From: Nocardia rhizosphaerihabitans
GTDB taxonomy: Bacteria; Actinomycetota; Actinomycetes; Mycobacteriales; Mycobacteriaceae
Assembly: GCF_014646295.1 (NCBI RefSeq)
Contig: NZ_BMNE01000005.1
Coordinates: forward strand, 349,743 to 413,742
Direction of reading: 5' to 3'
Length of the DNA: 64,000 nt
A program made the position numbers and the translations under genes. The notes below the pieces were generated by a model. The model worked only from the letters and a program-made list of their open reading frames with translations. It had not been told where the DNA came from and made no database searches. This document shows, in pieces, positions 8,127 to 16,146 of this stretch; position 1 is the first letter of the stretch, and each line of letters starts with the position of its first letter.

Positions 8127-10729
8127 GCCGAGCGCTTAACCGCGGCGACGACGGCGAGCAGGTCGCCGAAGGTGGGGTTCTGATACAGCACGGTCAAGGC
8201 GAGTGAGATGCCCGCGTTGCCGAGTTCGTTGCAGAAATGGATTGCCGCCAGCGAGTTTCCGCCGGCGAGGAAGAAGTTGTCGTCGGCGGCGGGCTCGGCA
8301 TCGAGGACGGTGCGCCACGCGGTGGTCAGCGCCTGCACGGCTGTGTCCTGCTGTGCGTCGTTGCTGTCGGTCACCCTCGACTGGTCGGGTGCGGGCAGCG
8401 CCGCCTTGTCGACCTTGCCGTTGGTCGTGAGTGGTACGACGGTGAGCTCGGTGAATGTGCTGGGCTGCATGTAGTGCGGCAGGAACCTGGCGAGCGCGGC
8501 GCGCAGGTCGGCCGGGTCGATGTCGGCGCCGACATAGAAGGCATCGATCCGGCTCAACGCGTGCTCGCCGTCGGTGTTCGCGCAGACCACGGCGGCATCC
8601 AGGATTCCGGGGTATCGCATGATGCAGTCGCGGATCTCGTCGAGTTCGATCCGGTAGCCGTTGACCTTCACCTGGCCGTCGATGCGGCCGAGATGCTCGA
8701 GGGTACCGTCGCCGAGCGTGCGGCCCAGATCGCCGCTGCGGTACCAGCGTCGGCCGTCGGGACCGGCGACGAAGCGCGTGGCCGTGAGAACCGGTTTGCC
8801 GATGTAGTACTGCGCGAGACCGGCACCGGCGACATAGATCTCGCCCGGGCAGCCGACCGGCGCGGGCCGCAGATCGGCACCGAGCACGGCGAATTCCCAG
8901 CCGGAGATCGCGGCGCCGACCGCACCCGGCCTGCGCATCGCCGAGGACTTGGTGACCCGATGAGCGGTGACGTGCACCGTCGTCTCGGTGATGCCATACA
9001 TGTCGACCACCTGGCAGCTCCGGCGCGGATGCCGGTCGAGCCAGGAACTCACACTGTGCGACTGCATCGCCTCACCACCGAGCACCACCAGACGGACGGC
9101 AGCCAGGCGCTCGGAACGGGCGTCGACCGCGTCGAGATGCGCGAAGGCGGACGGTGTCTGGTTGAGCACGGTCACCCGGTGCTCGCGCAGCAGCGTGTGG
9201 AATCGGCCGGGATCGCGGGCGACCGGCTTGTCCACCACGACCACGCGGCCGCCGGTGACGAGCGCACCCCAGATCTCCCACACCGAGAAGTCGAACGCGG
9301 GGGAATGGAAGGCGCTCCACACATCGGCCGAGGTGAGGGCGAATTCGGTGCGCAGTGCGTCGAACAGTGCGAGCACACTGCGATGCGAGACCACGGTGCC
9401 TTTCGGGACGCCGGTGGTGCCCGAGGTGTAGATCGCATAGGCGGGCAGCAGATCCGACAGAGCGTGGTGGGGTCGTTGTGCCGAGGACGCCGCGAGCAGA
9501 TCGGATGCGGTGGTGGTGTTGTCGGCGAGTTCGGCGGCGATGCGCGGCTCGGCGACGACCAGGCGTGCGTTCGCGTCGGTGGCCACGTGCCGGATGCGCT
9601 CGATGGGGAACTCGACGTCGACCGGGACGTAGGCGGCACCGCATTTCCAGATGCCGAGTGCGACGGCGATCAGTTCAGGGCCCCTGTCTATCGCGAGGAC
9701 GACGAAGTCGCCGGGGCGGATTCCGGTGGCGTGCAGGTGGGCGGCGACCGTGTCGGACAGCTGATCGAGATCGGCGTAGGAGAGCGAGTTGGATTCGTGG
9801 ACAACGGCTGTCGCGGTCGGCTGGGTGGTGGCTGCGGCGACGATGCGCAGTTCCAGACGATCGCCGGGGGCGCCATTGCTGGGGGCTTCCGGTTGGTGCC
9901 GGGTCATGGCCAGATCGCGCAGCAGGGTGTCCGGCCCCTGAATTCCACTGTGCACAAACGCCATCGACTCGGCCAGCGCTGCGGTGAACTCGCTTTCCAG
10001 TGCGTTGCCGGAAATGCGCAGGCGCAGCAGGGCGGGGTCGGATGTGGCGGTGAGCGTCAGGACGACATCGTGGCGCGAATCGTCATCCTGGAAGAATCCG
10101 CCCGGGGTCGCCGTCGCATCGATCAGCCGGATGGAGCGCAACGCCGAATCGTCCTGTACGGGAACGAGACCGGCGGCGATCTGGGAGACGGAGTGCCCGG
10201 GGGTGAGCTCACAACGCAGGAGCTCGCCGAGCGGAGCGGCGTCATCCGCAGGCCGCGGCGCGTGCAGGCGGACCAGATCCACGGCAATCGCGGCGACATC
10301 GAGATAGCGGGCGCACACGGCAGCACAGGCGACGACCACGTACTCCGTACGGAAGGAATCCCTGATCGGCAGGTCGACGATCACCGATCCCGCCACCGAA
10401 TCCTCGATCGGTTCACCGCCCAGCTCACGCAGCAACCTCAGGGCACCGGTGAGATCGGCACACGCCAGCAACACCACATCGACGACCCCATCGCTGTACT
10501 GCGTGCAACTGATCCGAGCCGCTCCCGGCCCAGGCAGCGGGTGGGACATCTGCCCGCGCACAAGCTGTTTCGCCGCCGCCGAACCCGCGGCGAACGGCAC
10601 CGGTTGCAGCCAGGAACGCATCAGAGTGGGGTCGACACCGATCTCGGTGCGAAGCCGATCGACCAGCTCGGTGGGATCGAGCGGCTGATGCAACCGGACG
10701 GCGCCGCCGACGGCCTGATGAATATCCAT
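8114..10729 (-). CDS. Non-ribosomal peptide synthetase: degenerate C-like domain, A (Thr), T
   Basis: An 871-residue protein. Residues 1 to about 290 look like the remains of a condensation domain: the place of HHxxxDG reads ACADLTG, so the catalytic His is absent, and the region is well short of the usual 450 residues. Then comes an adenylation domain (YTSGTTGVPKGT, YRSGDLG, NGKVDKAAL) and a C-terminal carrier domain (FFLAGGNSLAA). The hand-read pocket code is D-F-W-N-V-G-M-V-H-K, one residue from the classic threonine code. There is no condensation or thioesterase activity to expect, so the protein probably makes Thr-S-carrier for the A-less module of the convergent NRPS. The ATG at 10729 lies 21 nt past the SDR stop; longer starts would overlap the SDR. 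Confidence 0.9.
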   Translation of the reverse strand: MDIHQAVGGAVRLHQPLDPTELVDRLRTEIGVDPTLMRSWLQPVPFAAGSAAAKQLVRGQMSHPLPGPGAARISCTQYSDGVVDVVLLACADLTGALRLLRELGGEPIEDSVAGSVIVDLPIRDSFRTEYVVVACAAVCARYLDVAAIAVDLVRLHAPRPADDAAPLGELLRCELTPGHSVSQIAAGLVPVQDDSALRSIRLIDATATPGGFFQDDDSRHDVVLTLTATSDPALLRLRISGNALESEFTAALAESMAFVHSGIQGPDTLLRDLAMTRHQPEAPSNGAPGDRLELRIVAAATTQPTATAVVHESNSLSYADLDQLSDTVAAHLHATGIRPGDFVVLAIDRGPELIAVALGIWKCGAAYVPVDVEFPIERIRHVATDANARLVVAEPRIAAELADNTTTASDLLAASSAQRPHHALSDLLPAYAIYTSGTTGVPKGTVVSHRSVLALFDALRTEFALTSADVWSAFHSPAFDFSVWEIWGALVTGGRVVVVDKPVARDPGRFHTLLREHRVTVLNQTPSAFAHLDAVDARSERLAAVRLVVLGGEAMQSHSVSSWLDRHPRRSCQVVDMYGITETTVHVTAHRVTKSSAMRRPGAVGAAISGWEFAVLGADLRPAPVGCPGEIYVAGAGLAQYYIGKPVLTATRFVAGPDGRRWYRSGDLGRTLGDGTLEHLGRIDGQVKVNGYRIELDEIRDCIMRYPGILDAAVVCANTDGEHALSRIDAFYVGADIDPADLRAALARFLPHYMQPSTFTELTVVPLTTNGKVDKAALPAPDQSRVTDSNDAQQDTAVQALTTAWRTVLDAEPAADDNFFLAGGNSLAAIHFCNELGNAGISLALTVLYQNPTFGDLLAVVAAVKRSAAAV

Positions 10730-10749
10730 GTCCTGCACTGCTTCCGGAT

Positions 10750-11574
10750 CTATCGAGAGGTGAAGCCACCGTCGACGGTAACCACCGAGCCCACCACACT
10801 GCGGCTTCGCTCGGAGGCCAGCCAGACGACTGTTTCGGCGACGTCCTGCGCGCGGACCAACGCGTTGGACGGCTGGTCCCTGACAAAGGTCTGTTCGTGG
10901 TCCCCGGCGAGTTCGAGGGCGGCGGCCACCTCGCCGAGCATGATCGACTCCAGCTCCGGGTCGTCGTGCACCGATCCCGGGCACACCGCATTGACCCGCA
11001 CCCCGTGCGGCGCCAGATCGAGGGCGGCGGCCTTGGTCAACCCGACGAGGCCGTGCTTGGAGGCCACGTACCCGGCGAAATTCCGGTAGCCGACCAACCC
11101 CGCCGTCGACGCGATATTGACGATGCTGCCCGAGCCCTGCCGCTTCATGACACGCGCGGCGGCGGACAAGACGCGGAACGGACCGGTGAGGTTGATGTCG
11201 AGCATGGTCGCCCAGTCGTCCTCGCTCACCAGGTCGACACTGCGCCCCGACGGCCGGACGATGCCCGCGCAGTTCACCACCGCGTCGAGCCGGCCGAAAC
11301 GCTGGATCGCCACCTCGATCGCGGCATCCACATCGGCGGCGCTGCGGACGTCACCGAGCACGATCTCGGTGTTCGCGCCTGACTCCAGGCACAGGTCGCG
11401 GGTGTATTCGAGCTGGCTCTCGGAGCCGAGCGGGTAGGGCACCTCGGGGGTGTCGGCACCGATGTCGACCAGCACCAGCGAGAAGCCGGACTCGGCCAGT
11501 GCCACCGCGCAGGCGCGGCCGATGCCACGCGCCGCGCCGGTGACCAGCGCTACCCCGGAAAGGTCGTCACGCAT
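10750..11574 (-). CDS. Short-chain dehydrogenase/reductase of the NRPS locus
   Basis: A 274-residue classical SDR: nucleotide-binding TGAARGIG near the N-terminus, NCAG, the IASTAG serine and the YVASK catalytic Tyr/Lys pair, ending in VDGGFTS. It lies between the type II thioesterase and the Thr-activating NRPS, overlapping the thioesterase stop by 8 nt. The substrate is not known. Oxidation or reduction of a hydroxyl on the peptide, on carrier-bound Thr or on the acyl chain would fit the context, but this is inference. A start at 11598 (eight residues longer) is possible. Confidence 0.88.
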   Translation of the reverse strand: MRDDLSGVALVTGAARGIGRACAVALAESGFSLVLVDIGADTPEVPYPLGSESQLEYTRDLCLESGANTEIVLGDVRSAADVDAAIEVAIQRFGRLDAVVNCAGIVRPSGRSVDLVSEDDWATMLDINLTGPFRVLSAAARVMKRQGSGSIVNIASTAGLVGYRNFAGYVASKHGLVGLTKAAALDLAPHGVRVNAVCPGSVHDDPELESIMLGEVAAALELAGDHEQTFVRDQPSNALVRAQDVAETVVWLASERSRSVVGSVVTVDGGFTSR

Positions 11575-12259
11575 GCTGGGTGACAGCGGTATCGGCAACG
11601 AGCTGCCAGACCTCGTCGAGGTGATCCGCGATGTACATGTGCCCCCCGGCGAAGGTGTGCAGTGCGAACTCGGCGGAGGTCGCTTCCGCCCAGCCTCGCA
11701 TATCCGACTCGGCGACGAGGGCGTCGTCGCGTCCGCGCAGCGCGGTGATGGGCGCGGCGATCACGGCCCCCGGTTCGGCGAGGTAGTTCTCGTGCATCGC
11801 GACATCGGCCCGCAGCGCGGGCAGGACGATTTGGCGCATCTCCGGATGCGCGAGTGCCGGATGGCTGTAACCGGCGAATGTCTCCACCTGCGCGAGGAAT
11901 TGCTCGTCGGAAAGCTCGGACGCGCGCTCGGACCGCGGATGCCACGGGTCGGGTGAGCCGCTGACGAAAAGGTGCGAAACCCGCGTTCCGAGCAGCCGGG
12001 CGACCTCGAATGCCAGCACCGCGCCGAGGCTGTGGCCGAACAACGCGATCGATGTTTCGGCGTCGACCGTCTTCGCGATCGTTTCGGCAACTCCGGCCCG
12101 TGCAAGATTCATTTCGCTGTACGGCTTTTCGCCGAATCGTTCTTCGCGACCCGGAAGCTGGATCGGCACCAGATCGACGGCGGCCGATGGTTGTGAGTTT
12201 CGGAAGAAAGAGGCGCCGGAACCGGCGAAGGGAAGGCAGACGAGTTGAACGTTCGGCAC
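11567..12259 (-). CDS. Type II thioesterase (NRPS editing)
   Basis: A 230-residue alpha/beta hydrolase beginning with the LVCLPFAGSGASFF pattern characteristic of type II thioesterases. The nucleophile motif is GHSLG and the C-terminal histidine is in GGHMYI. Such enzymes usually clear wrongly charged or stalled carrier domains. The nucleophile is Ser; the Cys-type aminoacyl shuttles (SyrC/CmaE) would have Cys, so a shuttle role is less likely. It is the first gene of the leftward operon and diverges from the mycolyltransferase gene. I chose the GTG at 12259; a TTG six codons earlier (12277) is the alternative. Confidence 0.87.
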   Translation of the reverse strand: MPNVQLVCLPFAGSGASFFRNSQPSAAVDLVPIQLPGREERFGEKPYSEMNLARAGVAETIAKTVDAETSIALFGHSLGAVLAFEVARLLGTRVSHLFVSGSPDPWHPRSERASELSDEQFLAQVETFAGYSHPALAHPEMRQIVLPALRADVAMHENYLAEPGAVIAAPITALRGRDDALVAESDMRGWAEATSAEFALHTFAGGHMYIADHLDEVWQLVADTAVTQHA

Positions 12260-12284
12260 GAGGTGATGATTGCACAACCGTGCG

Positions 12285-12306
12285 TTCGGTCAGGTCACAG
12301 ACCGAA
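12285..12306. promoter_or_regulatory. Inverted repeat in the thioesterase/mycolyltransferase divergent promoter
   Basis: TTCGGTC, 8-nt spacer, GACCGAA: perfect 7-bp arms in the short region between two divergent genes. The shape fits a TetR-type dimer site. A related repeat is at 17216-17237 upstream of fadD32 (shared CGGTC-N8-GACCG). Confidence 0.45.
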
Positions 12307-12371
12307 GTGAACCGGTCCTTACTTCCGCGCGCCTGCCGCCTATCTCGCCCCTGGCGAGGTACAACGACCTG

Positions 12372-14228
12372 ATGAGAGTCGCGCAGAAGGAGAGGGACCG
12401 CGGCCCGTCCGCCCGGCGGCGCCTTGCGTGTCGACTTGGCGCCCCACTGGCCATGGCGACGGTGATCGCGCTTCCCTTGGGCCAGTCCGTGTTTCCCGCT
12501 GTGGCCGCCGCCCGGCCCGGAGCGCCCTCGGCGATCGAACGCATCGAGTGGCTGTCGGATCGGCGGGTGGCGCTGTGGGTGCACTCCGCGGCGATGAATA
12601 CCGCTATCCAAGTTCAGATGTTGCTTGCCAGGGATTGGCATCTGCGGCCCGACGCGCGTTTTCCGGTGCTGCTCATGCTCGACGGTCTCCGGGCCACCGA
12701 CGACGAAAACGGCTGGACCAAAGACGCCGACGCGGAGGGATTCTTCGCCGACAAGAATGTGAATGTCGTGCTGCCCGTCGGTGGACAGTCCAGTTTCTAT
12801 ACCGACTGGCTGCAACCGAACAACGGAAAGCACTATCGGTGGGAAACATTCCTGACCAAGGAACTGCCACCGCTGCTCGAACGCGATTGGCGGACCACCG
12901 ATGTCCGCGGCGTCGCCGGCCTGTCGATGGGCGGCACCGGCGCGATGAATCTGGCCGCCCGGAACCCGGATTTCGTCAAGTTCGCCGCGTCGTATTCCGG
13001 ACTGCTGACCACCACCACGCTCGGCATGCCGCAGGCGATCGAGTTCGCGATCCGCACCGTGGGTGGCTACGACTCGACGGCGATGTGGGGGCCGCCCGGC
13101 GGACCGGAATGGGCGGCGCACGATCCGGAGCGCATGGCCGACAAGCTGCAGGGGATCAGCGTGTACGTGTCCTCGGGCAGCGGGCTGGCAGGCACGCATG
13201 ACCAGCCCGGTCCGCTGCCGATGACCAGTGACAACTGGTCGGGCGCCGGGCTCGAGATCCTGTCCAGGCTCTCGACGCAGAACTTCGTCACCAAGCTGGG
13301 TGAACTCGCGATTCCGGTACAGGTCAACTACCGGCCCTCCGGGACGCACACCTGGCCGTACTGGGACTTCGAGATGCGCCAGTCCTGGCCGCAGGCCGCG
13401 GCCGCTCTCGGCGCCGACCCCGACGGCGCCACCTGCGCGACGGCCGGTGCGATCGCCCCGGTGGCGCAGAGCTGGATCGGCAACTGTGTCACCGGCGAGT
13501 ACACCCAGGGGCCCGCGGTGGTGCAGGACTTCGTGAACGGCCGTGTCTTCTATTCCGCGGCGACCGGCGCGCACCCGGTCGCGGGCCGCATCGGCGGTGC
13601 CTACACGGGCGTCGGCGGTCCGCTCTCACCGCTCGGCCTGCCGACCGGCGACGAGCGTGGCCTGCCCGACGGGCGCGGCCGGATGCAGACCTTCGAGGGC
13701 GGCTCGATCTATTGGACCCCCGATACCGGCGCCCAGGTGATGCGCGGCGCGATCCTCGAGGAATGGGGCAAGCAGGGCTACGAGCGTGGCCCGGCCGGCT
13801 ATCCGGTGGCGGCCGAGGCGCCGACGCCCAGCCGCGACGGCGTGGTGCAGGCCTTCGAACACGGCCCCATGTTCTACAGCGCGGCTACCGGCGCCCACCG
13901 TGTGCAGGGGTTCATCCTGGACAAGTACGCCACCCTCGGCTTCGAGAACAGCCCGCTCGGCTTCCCGGTGGCCGAGGAGGCGCCGCTGAAGGATCTCGGG
14001 CGCTACAGCAGGTTCGAGGGCGGCAACATCTACTGGAGTCCGCTGTCGGGCGCCTGGTCGGTGCGCAACGGCGCGGTCGCCGACGCCTGGGGTGCGCAGG
14101 GGTTCGAGAACGGACGGCTGGGGTATCCGGTGTCCGACGAATTCGCCGTCCCCGGCGGAATCCAGCAGAACTTTCAGACCGGGTTCATCGTCGTGCGCGA
14201 TGGCAAATCCGAAGTTCACGGGGTGTGA
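12372..14228 (+). CDS. Mycolyltransferase (antigen 85 / esterase family) with C-terminal LGFP repeats
   Basis: A 618-residue exported protein. An Arg-rich start followed by a hydrophobic stretch ending AVAAARP forms a signal peptide. The catalytic domain (about residues 45-345) has the antigen 85 fold signatures: LLMLDGLRATDDENGW, the nucleophile GLSMGGTGA, and a C-terminal His in GTHTWPYW. About residues 375-615 hold LGFP-type cell-wall repeats (for example GGPLSPLGLPTGDE and NSPLGFPVAEEA), about four or five units, each followed by a GGxIYW-like segment. This matches corynebacterial and nocardial mycolyltransferases that transfer mycolates between trehalose and arabinogalactan while anchored in the wall. 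The ATG at 12372 was chosen because it directly precedes the signal sequence. It stands where fbp genes stand near pks13 in mycobacteria. Confidence 0.92.
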   Translation: MRVAQKERDRGPSARRRLACRLGAPLAMATVIALPLGQSVFPAVAAARPGAPSAIERIEWLSDRRVALWVHSAAMNTAIQVQMLLARDWHLRPDARFPVLLMLDGLRATDDENGWTKDADAEGFFADKNVNVVLPVGGQSSFYTDWLQPNNGKHYRWETFLTKELPPLLERDWRTTDVRGVAGLSMGGTGAMNLAARNPDFVKFAASYSGLLTTTTLGMPQAIEFAIRTVGGYDSTAMWGPPGGPEWAAHDPERMADKLQGISVYVSSGSGLAGTHDQPGPLPMTSDNWSGAGLEILSRLSTQNFVTKLGELAIPVQVNYRPSGTHTWPYWDFEMRQSWPQAAAALGADPDGATCATAGAIAPVAQSWIGNCVTGEYTQGPAVVQDFVNGRVFYSAATGAHPVAGRIGGAYTGVGGPLSPLGLPTGDERGLPDGRGRMQTFEGGSIYWTPDTGAQVMRGAILEEWGKQGYERGPAGYPVAAEAPTPSRDGVVQAFEHGPMFYSAATGAHRVQGFILDKYATLGFENSPLGFPVAEEAPLKDLGRYSRFEGGNIYWSPLSGAWSVRNGAVADAWGAQGFENGRLGYPVSDEFAVPGGIQQNFQTGFIVVRDGKSEVHGV

Positions 14229-14341
14229 GCTCGGGCTGAGAACTCTCTGAGCATCGTCGCGCGGTACCCGGCGGCGCCGAGTGTGCGGCTAGCCTGGTCT
14301 GCGACCGCTTCCCTGACGAACGATCGAGGAAAGACATCTTC

Positions 14342-14857
14342 ATGCATCGGATCCCTGGCAAGGTAGCCGGATCGGTCGCGGCCCTGGCTGCCGTCGCCCT
14401 GTTGTCCGCCTGTGGCGGCAACGACTCGACCGCTTCGCAGACGCCCACCCTCTCCACCACCGCGAGCGCTGCCGCTTCGGCCACCCAGGCGCCCGCGGAA
14501 GGCGGCCACGGCGACCACGCGCCGTCGGCGACCGCCGCACCGGAGACCAGCGCTGCCCCCGAGCAGCCGCAGGCCGCGCCGGAGACCACCTCGGCCGCGG
14601 CGGCGCCCGCTGCCGGTAAGGACAAGGCCTTCCTCGACGAGCTGGCCGAGAACGGGATCACCCCGGCCGACCCGGCCAGCGCGCTGACCGCGGCGAGCTA
14701 CATCTGCTCGACGAAGGCCACCGGCGCGAGTGAATCCGACATGGCGACCTTCGTTGCCGCGATGGCAGGCACCGATCCGGCCTTCGACCCGGCCAAGATG
14801 GACGTCAACAAGGCAGCTCAGATCTACATCGCCGCCGCGACCTCCACCTACTGCTAG
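14342..14857 (+). CDS. DUF732-type lipoprotein
   Basis: A 171-residue predicted lipoprotein: signal sequence with lipobox LLSAC (Cys23), then a Thr/Ala/Pro-rich linker to about residue 95, then a compact domain with FLDELAENGI, ICSTKATG and a final Cys, the pattern of DUF732 proteins of mycolate-containing actinobacteria (the two Cys probably form a disulfide). Function is unknown. Its TAG shares one base with the GTG of the cutinase gene, so the two are co-translated. Sits between the mycolyltransferase and the cutinase-like lipase, suggesting a cell-envelope role. Confidence 0.85.
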   Translation: MHRIPGKVAGSVAALAAVALLSACGGNDSTASQTPTLSTTASAAASATQAPAEGGHGDHAPSATAAPETSAAPEQPQAAPETTSAAAAPAAGKDKAFLDELAENGITPADPASALTAASYICSTKATGASESDMATFVAAMAGTDPAFDPAKMDVNKAAQIYIAAATSTYC

Positions 14858-15846
14858 TGAACCCCCGACCGACGCGACGCACCCGCAGGCTCTGGCCTGT
14901 GGGGTGCCTGACCGTGCTGGCGCTGTTCGTCCTGGCGATCATCGTCATCGTGCTGCTCTGGTACCTGCTCGCAGGCCGGTTGCGCGAGCCGGGCCCCACG
15001 CCGCCCGGACCGCCGCCACCGACGTCGCAGTCGGCGGACTGTCCCGATGTGATGCTGCTCTCGATCCCCGGCACCTGGGAGTCGGCGAGCACCGACGATC
15101 CGTACAACCCCACCGCCAACCCGATCTCGCTGATGCTCAGCGTCAGCGGGCCGTTGCGCGCGCAGTTCCCGGAGAACCGGCTCGAGGTGTACACGGTGCC
15201 CTACGTGGCCCAGTTCTCGAACCCGATCGCGATCCCGCCGGACGGCCAGGCCTCCTACAACAACAGCCGCACCGAGGGCACAGCGCGGGCGACCGACATC
15301 CTGGCCCAGCGGCACAAGGAATGCCCGCTGACCACCTATGTCATCTCCGGCTTCTCCCAGGGCGCCGTCATCGCCGGTGACCTGGCCGCGCAGATCGGCG
15401 CGGGCAACGGTCCCATCCCGGCCGACAAGGTCCTGGGCGTGACGGTCATCGCCGACGGCCGCCGCACCGGCGACCCCGGTCCGGGCCAGCCCACCGAGAT
15501 CGGCGATCCGCCGCCGGCGGGCCAGGGCGCGGAGGTCGCGCTCAGGGGCATCAACGTGCCCGGCATCAGCATGACCGGTGCCCGTCCCGGCGGTTTCGGC
15601 TCGCTGGCGCCGAAGGTGAACTCCATCTGCGCGCCCGGCGACATGATCTGCGACGCGCCACGCCAGGCCCTCAACCCGGCCAACGCGCTGACCAGCCTGG
15701 GCGCCCTGATCCGCTCCGCGGGCAACCCGGTCCACGCGCTGTACGCCACCAACACGGTCGACGCGCAGGGCACCACCGCCACCCAGTGGACAGTGAACTG
15801 GGCCGCAGGGCTGATCGAGAACGCGCCGCACCCACCGCATTCCTGA
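14857..15846 (+). CDS. Cutinase-like lipase/thioesterase, Rv3802c (Culp6) type
   Basis: A 329-residue membrane-anchored protein: basic start, one long hydrophobic helix (about residues 14-36), Pro-rich linker, then a cutinase domain beginning CPDVMLLSIPGTW. The nucleophile motif is GFSQGA; a conserved Cys pair flanks CAPGDMICD (catalytic Asp), and His is in NPVHALYA. In M. tuberculosis the homologue Rv3802c lies next to fadD32-pks13-accD4 and is an essential envelope phospholipase/thioesterase; the same neighbourhood here supports the assignment. The GTG start overlaps the preceding stop. Unlike mycobacteria, an extra oxidoreductase gene separates it from fadD32. Confidence 0.9.
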   Translation: MNPRPTRRTRRLWPVGCLTVLALFVLAIIVIVLLWYLLAGRLREPGPTPPGPPPPTSQSADCPDVMLLSIPGTWESASTDDPYNPTANPISLMLSVSGPLRAQFPENRLEVYTVPYVAQFSNPIAIPPDGQASYNNSRTEGTARATDILAQRHKECPLTTYVISGFSQGAVIAGDLAAQIGAGNGPIPADKVLGVTVIADGRRTGDPGPGQPTEIGDPPPAGQGAEVALRGINVPGISMTGARPGGFGSLAPKVNSICAPGDMICDAPRQALNPANALTSLGALIRSAGNPVHALYATNTVDAQGTTATQWTVNWAAGLIENAPHPPHS

Positions 15847-15895
15847 GCGGGCGGTGTTCCCGGCGGGCCCGGAGGCGGTATCGAAGCGTGACCAC

Positions 15896-15937
15896 GCAGG
15901 GCCCTCGGGGGACACCGCAGATCGGCCCTGCGAGGGC
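15896..15937 (+). terminator. Stem-loop with two competing pairings after the cutinase gene
   Basis: GCAGGGCC (15896-15903) pairs with GGCCCTGC (15924-15931), while GCCCTCG (15901-15907) pairs with CGAGGGC (15931-15937). The arms overlap, so the stems exclude each other. No T-run follows. Could be a terminator of the preceding gene or a structured leader. Confidence 0.4.
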
Positions 15938-15949
15938 GGAGTTGTCACA

Positions 15950-15994
15950 GTCACAGCGGGTGTGCAATTGCCATGGATCATGCCTCGCTGTGAC
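15950..15994. promoter_or_regulatory. Inverted repeat in the 300-nt gap before the oxidoreductase
   Basis: GTCACAGCG (15950-15958) and CGCTGTGAC (15986-15994) are perfect 9-bp arms 27 nt apart, about 155 nt before the oxidoreductase start. Apart from this, the hairpin at 15896 and a short tandem repeat (GAGCCCGAGTAC twice, near 16078-16101), I see nothing else in the 15847-16146 gap. Role unknown. Confidence 0.35.
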
Positions 15995-16146
15995 ATCCGC
16001 ACTCCCATTCGCCCGCACGCTGTAAAGTGCGCTGGTGATCGCGCCGTCTACCCCCGCTACCGCGGAGTAGGTGGCGAGCCCGAGTACCGAGCCCGAGTAC
16101 ACCGCCTAGTACGCGAGAGCGTGCAACAGCCAGGAGCGATGAGTTC

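Noticed and set aside
11567..12259. Thioesterase as a SyrC-like aminoacyl shuttle
   Set aside because: Nucleophile is Ser in GHSLG; the shuttle enzymes use Cys. It reads as a regular type II thioesterase.
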